64,000 nucleotides of DNA from a bacterium (GTDB taxonomy: Bacteria > Acidobacteriota > Thermoanaerobaculia > Multivoradales > J023), in assembly GCA_024226315.1 (NCBI GenBank), contig JAAELT010000725.1:1-64000 (forward strand), read 5' to 3'. Each line of letters opens with the position of its first letter. Positions within the stretch are counted from its first letter, which is position 1. This document shows, in pieces, positions 15,463 to 23,385 of this stretch. The notes below the pieces were generated by a model, which saw only the letters and a list, made by a program, of their open reading frames with translations, was not told the DNA's origin and made no database searches. The translations under genes and the position numbers were made by a program.

Positions 15463-16245
15463 ATGCGACCACGTGCAATCGTCGCCTTTCTCGGTGCCCT
15501 CCTTCTCCTCGCCATCGCGGCGCCCGGGGCGTTTGCTCAGGGATCCGACGCGGAGCTGAAAGAGGAGATCGAGGCGCTCAAGGAAGGGCAAAAGGAGATC
15601 CAGAAGCAGCTTGCCGAGATCAAGAAGCTCGTGCAGGCGAAGCCGGTGGCGCGCGCCCCTTCGGGGCCGAACGTCGCGGGCAAGGTGTTCAACATCGCCG
15701 ACAACCCGGTCAAAGGCATACCGGCGGCGAAGCTCACCCTGATCGAGTTCCTGGACTACCAGTGAGGGTTCTGCTCTCGTCACGTCCGTGAGACGTACCC
15801 GCAGATCGCAAAAGAATACATTGACACCGGCAAGATCCGATATGCCGCGCTGGACCTCCCGCTCGAACGAATTCACAAGCTGGCCTTCAAGGCCGCCGAA
15901 GCCAGTCACTGCGCCGAGGAGCAGGGCCAGTACTGGGAGATGCATGACCGCCTGTTCCAGCACCAGAAGGCGCTCGAGCCCTGGAACGGGCACGCCGAGG
16001 CCCTGGGCCTCGACGTCGCGAAGTTCGAGGAATGCCTCGAGAGCGGCCGCCACACGGCCGCCGTGCGCGGCGACATGGCCGTCGCCCAGGCTGTTGGTGC
16101 GACCGGCACCCCGAGCTTCGTGCTCGGCCTGACCGATCCGGATGATCCGAAGAAGGTCAAGGGCCTGAGCTTCCTGCGCGGAGCGCAGCCCTACGCCAGC
16201 TTCAAGGCCGCGATCGACAGCGCCCTCTCAGACGACGCCGACTGA
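15463..16245 (+). CDS. DsbA-like thiol oxidoreductase, candidate selenoprotein (UGA at codon 101)
   Basis: The reading frame is interrupted by one TGA at 15763-15765, yet it continues in the same frame to a normal stop 159 codons later, giving 260 residues. Around the TGA it reads EFLDYQ-U-GFCSRHVRETYP, where DsbA/thioredoxin-fold relatives have C-x-F-C, so the UGA replaces the first catalytic cysteine of CxxC. The rest is intact: a signal peptide (1-26), a coiled region (28-58), the thioredoxin-fold part from residue 85, and the cis-proline loop GATGTPSF. A GGAGG site precedes the ATG at 15463. A possible SECIS hairpin lies just after the TGA, and a terminator follows the stop. Alternatives are a single nonsense mutation or an error of TGC to TGA. 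Sec machinery is not in the window. Confidence 0.82.
15766..15805 (+). promoter_or_regulatory. Possible bacterial SECIS hairpin downstream of the in-frame TGA
   Basis: Directly after the TGA, TCTGC (15770-15774) can pair with GCAGA (15801-15805), and TCTC (15775-15778) with GAGA (15790-15793). This leaves an 11-base apical loop that begins with G and a 7-base bulge on the 3' side. An alternative inner hairpin is TCAC-GTCC-GTGA (15780-15791) with a GU-starting loop. Size and distance are roughly right for a bacterial SECIS, which is poorly conserved, so this is a tentative call. Confidence 0.5.
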
Positions 16246-16268
16246 TCTTGGCGTCCACCTGAACGTGG

Positions 16269-16297
16269 AAAGGCCCTGGAGCAGTCCAGGGCCTTTT
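16269..16297. terminator. Intrinsic terminator, usable from both strands
   Basis: AAAGGCCCTGGA and TCCAGGGCCTTT form a perfect 12-bp stem with a four-base loop, followed by more Ts. It lies between the convergent DsbA-like gene and the lamin-tail nuclease-like gene. Confidence 0.93.
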
Positions 16298-16350
16298 TCT
16301 TCAGTTGGGATCAGCCCGGATTCCCGAGCTGATCTCTGTCAGAGCCGCCG

Positions 16351-19300
16351 TCAGGACAACTCGTTGATCGCCTTCTGGGCGTGCTCCCACGCCTTCTTGT
16401 AGCGATCGATCGCCTTGTCGGGCCTGCCGGCGAGGATCTCTTCCTCGGCATCCTCCAGATCGTCGAACGCCTTGTCGATCTCCTCGAGGGCGTCCTCGCA
16501 GTCGCTGTCGGCGTTACCGTCGAAGCAGCCGGCAGCATCGGCCGCCGCGATCGCCTGGCCGAGCGCGACCTCGGCCAGGATGGCGTCGGCCTCGAGCAGG
16601 CTGGCGATGGCGGCCGACACGGCGTCGATCACCGACGGATCCGGGCCGCCGGAGTCGCTGTCCGAGTCGCTGCCACTGTCCGAGTCGCTGCCACTGTCCG
16701 AGTCGCTGCCACTGTCCGAGTCGCTGCCACTGTCGAGCACCTTCTGGAGCTCCTTGGCGGCCTTCTTCTCGTGGTCGAAGACCCTCTTCGAGGAGACGTG
16801 GCGGCCATCGATCCACAGGCTCGAATCCAGGCTGTCGATGATCGAGTCGACAGCCTTCTCGATCCGATGGTCGTTACCCGGGTCGCCGGTCGGCAGGACG
16901 CTCCCCAGCGATTCGAGCGCCCATGCCTTGAGCTCGCGGGGGCAGTCGGTCTTGAGGTACAGAACCAGCCCGTCGTGATCCGAGGCGCGCAGCGCGGTCG
17001 AGTCGTCGTCGAGCAGCTCGAGGGCAGCGTCGGCGTTGCCGCGGCCAAACTCGAAACCGAGCACGTTGCCGGCCAGGCCCTGAGATGTCAGGACGTGGTC
17101 GAGCACCTGGGCGTTGCCGCGGAAAATGAACGAGTAGCGGTCCTCCGCCGGCACGTTCAACACCTGGTCGGTGAGGTCCGGGTCCACCAGATCCGGGCAG
17201 GCGTTGGTCTGACAGATCAGCTCCTGGGTCGGATCGAAGTCGCCCTTCATGTGTCCGGTGACGTCGACGTAACCGTCGTTGAACTCGAAGGCGTTGAAGT
17301 CTCCGAGCACCACCAGTCGGACGTCCGGATCGGCGTCCTGCAGGTCCTGGCTGAACTGCGCGATCGACTCCGCCTGCAGCAGGCGCTTGAGGCGCACCCG
17401 CCCGTCGGCGTCCTCGATGCCGCTGAGCGAGCGCGAGTGGATCGCCATGACCTTGAGCGAGTAGCTCGGGGCCGAGGTGCAGCCCGAGCCGTCGTCACTG
17501 TCGCTGTCACTTCCGGAGTCGCTGTCGCTGCCGGAGTCACTGTCGCTGCCGGAGTCACTGTCACTTCCGGAGTCGCTGTCGCTGCCGGCATCGTCAAACT
17601 CAGTGTCGCAGTCGCAGATGTAGCTGGCGTCGAGCAACAACGGCGGCCGGTCGTGGAGGATGTTGTCCTCCATTGTGACTGGGTTGACGAAGGTCTGGTC
17701 AGCTCCGAGCTGGGTGACGCTGTTGACCTGGACACTGTCGCGGACCAGGAAACCGACATCGATTCCGCCGATGTCGTTGCCCTCCTCCACGTACGCCGTG
17801 TAGACCACGCCGGCATCGTCGACGGCGATCTGGTCAGCGAGGGCTGTCAGCTCCGCGAGATCCTGGACCTCCTGCACCGCCAGGATGTCCGGCGAGCGCA
17901 AGATGTCGCGGACGTAGGCCGAGAGCTTGACGAACGACGAGTTCAGCCGGAACAGGTTGAGCGAGCCGACGGTGAGCTCGTCGACCGCCTTCTCGCGCAC
18001 CGGGATCGGCAGGGGCGCCGGGGCCACGATGAGGTCGTTGGGCCACAGCTCGTAGCCGCCGAACTCGAAGCCGAGGACACCGGTAGCGGCGAACGCCGAC
18101 CCCGCCGGGATGATTCCGATGGGCAGCCCCAGCTTGTCGGGATCGAGCTCGAAGACCTCCGGGTTGCCGTCCCACTCGGGCAGGCCGACGATGCCCGGGA
18201 ATTCGATCCCCGGCTCGCGGAAGGTGCGCGCCGCGGCGGCGGTGATGTAGACCTCGGCGATCGGGTCGGAGCCGAAGCTCTGGTTGGGCCCGGTGACCGT
18301 GCCGTCGGCGATCTCGATCAGCATGCCCTCGTAGCACTCGAACTCGAACAGGCCGCAGCTGGGCGTGGTCGGGTCGGGTGACGGCACGGTGGCGTCGAAG
18401 GTGACGGCGGCCGGAACCGTTCCGGTGCCAGTCACGGTAACCGTGGGGCCACCGGTGAATTCGGTGAAGTTGAAGAACTCGACCACGGTGCCGCTGACGT
18501 CCACCAGGTCGCCGACGGCGACGGTAGGCGCCGCGCCAGTGAACACGAAGATGCCGTCCGAGGTGGCGATGTCACCGTCCGCGCGGGAAGTCGGCGTCTG
18601 CATGAAGAAGCCGTCGGTACCGAGGCAGGTGACGACGTTGTCCTCGGTTGTGACCGCCCCGTTCTCGAACGGGCTGGTGAAGCCGGAGCCCTGGATCTCG
18701 AAGATCTCGAGTACAGGACCCGTGGGCGAGCAGTCGGTCGTGCGATCCGTGTTGGCGCCGCCGGGGGTGATGCAGACGAAGCTCAGGTCGACGTTATTGA
18801 CGTCGGTGTCGACGCCGTCGGGGAAGCGCGAGATGCCTTTGTTGTCTTGGCCCGAAGAGCCGGAATCGGCCAGGCCAGAGCCCGAGCCCTCTGTGAACGG
18901 GGCGGCGGTATCGCCCTCATAGCTGACGGTGTCGATGATCGCGCCCTCGAAGCGCAGGGCGACGGCATCAGGAGCACCGTTCTGGATCGAGCTCAGCACC
19001 GCCAGGTCACAATTGACGACCGTCGAGGCGTTCGTGCAGACCACGTAGTAGTCGCCCGCGGCCAGCGTCACGCTGGGCAGCGCGAAGGTGCCGTAGAGCG
19101 ACGCGCCACCGCCGGTGCCGTTGACCAGAAGCAGCTCGACGCCGCCGAGGCTGGCCGAGCCGGCGCCGACGTTCTTGATCTCGACAAACTCGGCGAAGTC
19201 GGCACCGGGCTGGTCGTAGTCGATCTCATTGACCACCAGGTTTGGCGGTCCCGGTGCCGGGCAGTCGCTGGAGTCGGTGGTGTTTGCCGCTCCCGGAGTG

Positions 19301-20907
19301 ATGCAGGCGGTAGCCAGATCGACGTTGTTGACGTCGGTGTCCGTGCCGTCGGGCAGGCGCGAGATGCCCTTGTTGTCGTTGCCGCCGCCGATGCCGCCCG
19401 ACCCCGGATCCTGGAGACCCGAGCCCGAGCCCTCGGTGTAAGGCACCCCGGTGTCGCCTTCGTAGCTCACCGTATCGACGATTGCGCCGCCGAAGGTGAG
19501 AGCGACCGCGTCCGGGCCACCGTTCTGAATGGAGTTGATGATGTCGAGGTCGCAGTTGAATACCGTCGCGGCATTGCTGCACACCACGTAGTAGTCGCCG
19601 GCAGCGAGAGTGACGGAAGGCAGGACGACGGTCTGGTAGATCGACGCGCCTCCGCCGCTGCCGTTGACCAGCTCGAGAGCGAAACCGGAAAGGTCGGCAT
19701 CGGCACCGCCGACGTTCTTGATCTCGATAAACTCGGCGATGTCAGAGCTGGGCTGGTCGTAGTCGATCTCGTTGATCACCAGGTCGCCGCCGCCACCGCC
19801 GCCGCAGTCGTTGGTGCCACCTGGGGTGATGCCGGTGAAAATCAGATCAGCGTTGTTGACGTCGGTGTCGTTGCCATCGGCGCAGCGGGAGATGCCCATG
19901 TCCACGCTCGAGTCGTCGGCGAGGCCTGCTCCCGAACCTTCAGTGTAGGGGGCGCCGGTGTCGCCTTCGTAGCTCACCGTGTCGATGATCGTGCCGCCCT
20001 GGTTGAGAGCCACGGCATCGGGTGCGCCGTTCTGGATGAAATTGGTATTTGGGCCGTCGTCGAGGTCGCAATTGGCAACCGTGGCGGCGTTGGCGCAGAC
20101 CACGAAGTAGTCGCCGGCGGCGAGGCTGACGGCGGGCAGCGCGATCGAGTCGTAGACCGTGGCGCCGCCGCCGGTGCCGTTGACCAGCTCCAGCGTGATG
20201 CCGCCGAGGTCGACGGGACCGCTACCGACGTTCTTGATCTCGACGAACTCGGCGGAGTCGGTCGACGGCTGGTCATAGTCGATCTCGTTGATCACGAGGG
20301 CGGGCAGGGGACAGACGTTTGCTGCGCCCGGGGTGATGCCGGTGAAGGCGAGATCGGCGTTGTTCTGACCAGTGTCATTGCCGTCAGGGCAGCGCGAGAT
20401 CCCCATGTCCGCGGTCCCCGAGTTGTCCACGAGACCCGAGCCGGAGCCCTCGGTATAGGGTGCACCGGTGTCGCCCTCGTAGCTCACGGCGTCGACCAGG
20501 ACTCCGGAGAGGCGTAGGCCGACCGCGTCTGGGGCGCCATTCTGGATGAAGTTGGTGTCGGGGCCGTCGTCGAGGTCGCAATTGGCGACCGTGGCGGCAT
20601 TGGCGCAGATCACGTAGTAGTCGCCGGGCGCCAGGTTGAAGTTGGGCAGGTCGATGGTGTCGAAGACCGCCGCGCCGCCGCCCGTGCCGTTGACCAGCTC
20701 CAGCGTGTAGAGGTCCAGGTTCTCCGCCACGAGGCCCGTGTTCTTGATCTCGACGAACTCGGCGGTGTCGGTCGACGGTTGGTCGTAGTCGATCTCGTTG
20801 ATGACCACCTGCGCCGATGCCGGCATCGCCGACAGGAAGGCTGAGATGACGATCGCGACCAGAAGACATGAAAGGGGCCGTGAAGACCAACGGGAGTCGT
20901 GGCGCAT
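16351..20907 (-). CDS. Secreted multi-lamin-tail protein with endonuclease/exonuclease/phosphatase-like domain and SD-repeat linkers
   Basis: This 1518-residue exported protein begins with a signal peptide (about 12-33). Four lamin-tail (LTD) domains of 130-150 residues follow to about residue 610, each opening with VINEIDYDQP or VNEIDYDQP and containing AEFVEIKN and PDAVALxxxG. An OB-fold-like segment (about 630-790) precedes an endonuclease/exonuclease/phosphatase-like domain (about 850-1280) with AVQEVQD, VVLGDFNAFEFND and a DHDG end. This order resembles ExeM/YhcR-type extracellular nucleases. A run of serine-aspartate repeats is inserted inside the nuclease domain (about 1105-1135), and a second run (about 1375-1400) separates it from a helical C-terminal region. 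The ATG at 20907 follows GAGGAGAAG. It probably degrades extracellular DNA; activity is inferred from motifs only. Confidence 0.85.
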   Translation of the reverse strand: MRHDSRWSSRPLSCLLVAIVISAFLSAMPASAQVVINEIDYDQPSTDTAEFVEIKNTGLVAENLDLYTLELVNGTGGGAAVFDTIDLPNFNLAPGDYYVICANAATVANCDLDDGPDTNFIQNGAPDAVGLRLSGVLVDAVSYEGDTGAPYTEGSGSGLVDNSGTADMGISRCPDGNDTGQNNADLAFTGITPGAANVCPLPALVINEIDYDQPSTDSAEFVEIKNVGSGPVDLGGITLELVNGTGGGATVYDSIALPAVSLAAGDYFVVCANAATVANCDLDDGPNTNFIQNGAPDAVALNQGGTIIDTVSYEGDTGAPYTEGSGAGLADDSSVDMGISRCADGNDTDVNNADLIFTGITPGGTNDCGGGGGGDLVINEIDYDQPSSDIAEFIEIKNVGGADADLSGFALELVNGSGGGASIYQTVVLPSVTLAAGDYYVVCSNAATVFNCDLDIINSIQNGGPDAVALTFGGAIVDTVSYEGDTGVPYTEGSGSGLQDPGSGGIGGGNDNKGISRLPDGTDTDVNNVDLATACITPGAANTTDSSDCPAPGPPNLVVNEIDYDQPGADFAEFVEIKNVGAGSASLGGVELLLVNGTGGGASLYGTFALPSVTLAAGDYYVVCTNASTVVNCDLAVLSSIQNGAPDAVALRFEGAIIDTVSYEGDTAAPFTEGSGSGLADSGSSGQDNKGISRFPDGVDTDVNNVDLSFVCITPGGANTDRTTDCSPTGPVLEIFEIQGSGFTSPFENGAVTTEDNVVTCLGTDGFFMQTPTSRADGDIATSDGIFVFTGAAPTVAVGDLVDVSGTVVEFFNFTEFTGGPTVTVTGTGTVPAAVTFDATVPSPDPTTPSCGLFEFECYEGMLIEIADGTVTGPNQSFGSDPIAEVYITAAAARTFREPGIEFPGIVGLPEWDGNPEVFELDPDKLGLPIGIIPAGSAFAATGVLGFEFGGYELWPNDLIVAPAPLPIPVREKAVDELTVGSLNLFRLNSSFVKLSAYVRDILRSPDILAVQEVQDLAELTALADQIAVDDAGVVYTAYVEEGNDIGGIDVGFLVRDSVQVNSVTQLGADQTFVNPVTMEDNILHDRPPLLLDASYICDCDTEFDDAGSDSDSGSDSDSGSDSDSGSDSDSGSDSDSDDGSGCTSAPSYSLKVMAIHSRSLSGIEDADGRVRLKRLLQAESIAQFSQDLQDADPDVRLVVLGDFNAFEFNDGYVDVTGHMKGDFDPTQELICQTNACPDLVDPDLTDQVLNVPAEDRYSFIFRGNAQVLDHVLTSQGLAGNVLGFEFGRGNADAALELLDDDSTALRASDHDGLVLYLKTDCPRELKAWALESLGSVLPTGDPGNDHRIEKAVDSIIDSLDSSLWIDGRHVSSKRVFDHEKKAAKELQKVLDSGSDSDSGSDSDSGSDSDSGSDSDSDSGGPDPSVIDAVSAAIASLLEADAILAEVALGQAIAAADAAGCFDGNADSDCEDALEEIDKAFDDLEDAEEEILAGRPDKAIDRYKKAWEHAQKAINELS
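16663..16734. repeat. 18-bp perfect tandem repeat, four units
   Basis: The unit CGAGTCGCTGCCACTGTC occurs four times without change, with degenerate units on the left flank. On the minus strand it encodes the second Ser-Asp linker of the lamin-tail protein. Perfect identity suggests recent expansion or slippage. Confidence 0.95.
17515..17586. repeat. 18-bp imperfect tandem repeat, four units
   Basis: Four units of the form GGAGTCRCTGTCRCTKCC lie head to tail. They encode the Ser-Asp linker placed within the nuclease-like domain. The units differ at a few third positions, so this array looks older than the perfect one at 16663-16734. Confidence 0.93.
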
Positions 20908-21161
20908 AGACTTCTTCTCCTCAATCAAAGGTGAACGAGCGTGGGCGTGGAGCAAAGCCGCCATCGAGACCGAGGCTGGCTGGAGGCTCCGGTGCGGAGC
21001 CATCTGTAGAGACTAGGAGAAAATCCTACCACAGAGTCGGTAAAGACTCGTTCGGCTGGGTGTCAATACTGAGAGGCAGAACCTGTCCGTGGAACCCGAG
21101 ATTCTCCGCAGAGAGACGCTGGCCAAAGCCTCTGTCCGAGGAGCCTCGGGGCCGAGGAGAG

Positions 21162-22058
21162 TCAGGGGTTGAGCCAGCGCTGCGTGACGCTCTGGCGCGA
21201 GTCTTCTTCAGCCAGCTCTTCGAGGATCCGGGTCAGGAGCGATACGAAGGTCGACTCGACCTGCTTAGCGACCTCCGTGACCTCATCGTGCGACAGCTCG
21301 GAGTCGGGCCCGGCCGCCAGGTTGGTGATGCACGAGATGCCCAGCACCCGGGCGCCCATGTGGTTGGCGACGATCACCTCGGGGACCGTCGACATGCCCA
21401 CCGCGTCGCCGCCCAGCCGGCGCAGCATCTCGATCTCGGCGGGGGTCTCGTAGGACGGCCCTGCCAGGCCGGCGTAGACGCCCTCCTTGATGGTCGCCCC
21501 GGCGGCGTCGGCGGCACGGCCGGCCAGGGTGCGGAGCTCGGCGGCGTAGGCCTGGCTCAAGTCGGGGAAGCGGGGGCCGAGGCGCTCGTCGTTGTGCCCG
21601 CGCAGCGGGTTGGCGCCGAACAGGTTGAGGTGGTCACGGATCACCATCAGCGAGCCGACGTCGAGGCGGTCGGAGATGCCGCCGGCCGCGTTGGTGATGA
21701 TCAGGGTACCGGCGCCGAGCCGGACCAGGGCGCGCGCGGGGAAGGTGACGGTGGCGAGGTCGTGGCCCTCGTAGTAGTGGACGCGCCCCTGCATCGCCAC
21801 GCAGTTGAGCCCGCCCATGCGGCCGAACACCAGGCGGCCGGCGTGGCCCTCCACCCCGGAGACGGGGAAGTGGGGGATGTCGCCGTAGTCGACGGCGACG
21901 GCGTCCTCGAAGCGATCGGCGAACGAGCCCAGCCCGCTGCCGAGGATCATGCCGACCTGGGGCCGGGCGAGGCCGGAGCCGTCGCCGAGGTGGTCACGGA
22001 TGGCAGCGACAGTCTCGTCGAGGCGTTCGAAGATGCCGGCTGCTGGTTCTTGGCTCAT
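21162..22058 (-). CDS. punA: Purine-nucleoside phosphorylase (trimeric type)
   Basis: This 298-residue enzyme cleaves purine (deoxy)nucleosides with phosphate to base and (deoxy)ribose-1-phosphate. It shows the phosphate-binding GMILGSGLGSFAD (about 36-48), HFPVSGVEGHAGRLVFG, the QGRVHYYEGH segment, TNAAGGI and the purine-site GPSYETPAEIEMLRRLGGDAVGMSTVPE. Length and motifs are those of the PunA/XapA trimeric family, not hexameric DeoD. Its start overlaps the deoA stop by four bases (ATGA), so translation is probably coupled. It is the last gene of a deoB-deoA-punA operon and is presumed cytosolic. Confidence 0.95.
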   Translation of the reverse strand: MSQEPAAGIFERLDETVAAIRDHLGDGSGLARPQVGMILGSGLGSFADRFEDAVAVDYGDIPHFPVSGVEGHAGRLVFGRMGGLNCVAMQGRVHYYEGHDLATVTFPARALVRLGAGTLIITNAAGGISDRLDVGSLMVIRDHLNLFGANPLRGHNDERLGPRFPDLSQAYAAELRTLAGRAADAAGATIKEGVYAGLAGPSYETPAEIEMLRRLGGDAVGMSTVPEVIVANHMGARVLGISCITNLAAGPDSELSHDEVTEVAKQVESTFVSLLTRILEELAEEDSRQSVTQRWLNP

Positions 22059-23365
22059 CGCATGATCTCCAGAATCCTCGAAGATACGGCCGGGGGCCGG
22101 TCGCGGATGTCGTAGGCCGCGCGCACCCGCGCGCTGGCTTCCTCCGCCCCGTGTCCATTGTGGATCAGGTAGGCGATCGGTTCGCCGGCCCGAACGGCGT
22201 CGCCCGATCGGCGCGCGATCTCGATACCGACGGCGGGGTCGAGGCGGTCTTCCTTGCGCCGCCGGCCGGCGCCCAGGAGCAGAGCGGCGGTGCCGATCTC
22301 GTCCGCCGCGATGGCCGCGACGTAACCACTCGCGGCGGCCGGCACGGCGGTGCGCCCGGCGGCCTGTGGCAAGATCCCTCGCGGGTCGTCGACCACTCGC
22401 GGATCGCCGCCCTGGGCCTCCACCATGCGGCGGAAGATCTCGAGTGCGCTGCCGTCGTCGAGTACGGCTGCCAGGCGCTCGGCGCCTTCTTCGGGCGTTT
22501 CACATGCGTCGACGCAAAGCAGCATTTCGGCTCCCAGCCGCACGGTGAGCTCGCGGGTGTCGGCCGGCCCCTCCCCGTGCAGCACAGCGATGGACTCCTC
22601 GACCTCGAGCGCGTTACCCACTCGGTCGCCGATCGGATCGTCCATCGCGGTGAGCACCGCGGTGACGCTCTTGCCGGCCGCTCGGCCGATCGCGAGCAGC
22701 GCCCTGGCCAGATCGGCGGCGCGCTCCCGGGTCTTCATGAAGGCTCCGGTGCCGACCTTGCAATCGAGCACCAGACCGTCGGTGCCCTCGGCCAGTTTCT
22801 TCGACATGATCGACGATGCGATCAAAGGGATCGACTCGACGGTGGCGGTGACGTCGCGCAGGGCGTAGAGCACGCCGTCGGCCGGCGCGATGCGCTCGGT
22901 CTGGCCGATGATGCAGGCGCCTACCCGATCGACGATGCGGGCGAAGGTCTCGACGTCGAGATCGACCCGGAATCCAGGGATGGACTCGAGCTTGTCGAGG
23001 GTGCCGCCGGTGTGACCCAGGCCGCGGCCGGAGACCATGGGCACGGCGAGCCCGCAGGCGGCGACCGCCGGCGCCAGGGGCAGAGAGATCTTGTCGCCGA
23101 CCCCGCCGGTGGAGTGCTTGTCTACCTTGGCGCGGTCGATTCGGGAGAGGTCGAGCACGTCTCCGGAGTGCAGCATGGCGTCCGCCCAGGCCGTCAGCTC
23201 GGCGTCGTCGAGGCCGCGCAGGTAGACCGCCATCAGCATGGCGGAGATCTGGTAGTCGGGCACCTCGCCGGTGGTGACACCGGTCAGAAACTCCCGGATC
23301 TCGTCGGACTCGAGACTCTCGCCGTCGCGCTTCTTGCGGATGAGCTCCGGGATGAGCAACGGCAT
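22055..23365 (-). CDS. deoA: Thymidine/pyrimidine-nucleoside phosphorylase
   Basis: This 436-residue enzyme converts pyrimidine nucleosides and phosphate to base and (deoxy)ribose-1-phosphate. Family marks are VDKHSTGGVGDKISLPLAP (about 82-100), the phosphate-binding SGRGLGHTGGTLDKLES and DGLVLDCKVGTGAFMKT. The usual three-part build is present: a helical N-domain, a glycosyltransferase-3-type middle and a C-terminal PYNP domain. An AAGGC site lies just before the ATG. It sits 20 bases after deoB and overlaps punA. Whether it prefers thymidine only or also uridine cannot be settled from the motifs. Confidence 0.95.
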   Translation of the reverse strand: MPLLIPELIRKKRDGESLESDEIREFLTGVTTGEVPDYQISAMLMAVYLRGLDDAELTAWADAMLHSGDVLDLSRIDRAKVDKHSTGGVGDKISLPLAPAVAACGLAVPMVSGRGLGHTGGTLDKLESIPGFRVDLDVETFARIVDRVGACIIGQTERIAPADGVLYALRDVTATVESIPLIASSIMSKKLAEGTDGLVLDCKVGTGAFMKTRERAADLARALLAIGRAAGKSVTAVLTAMDDPIGDRVGNALEVEESIAVLHGEGPADTRELTVRLGAEMLLCVDACETPEEGAERLAAVLDDGSALEIFRRMVEAQGGDPRVVDDPRGILPQAAGRTAVPAAASGYVAAIAADEIGTAALLLGAGRRRKEDRLDPAVGIEIARRSGDAVRAGEPIAYLIHNGHGAEEASARVRAAYDIRDRPPAVSSRILEIMR

Positions 23366-23385
23366 GCCTTGGCGCCGACGCGGAG

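Noticed and set aside
16381..18381. A 666-residue plus-strand frame, and a similar one at 18847-20517
   Set aside because: Both are shadows of the lamin-tail gene. Their V/A/D/R repeats come from reading its repeats backwards.
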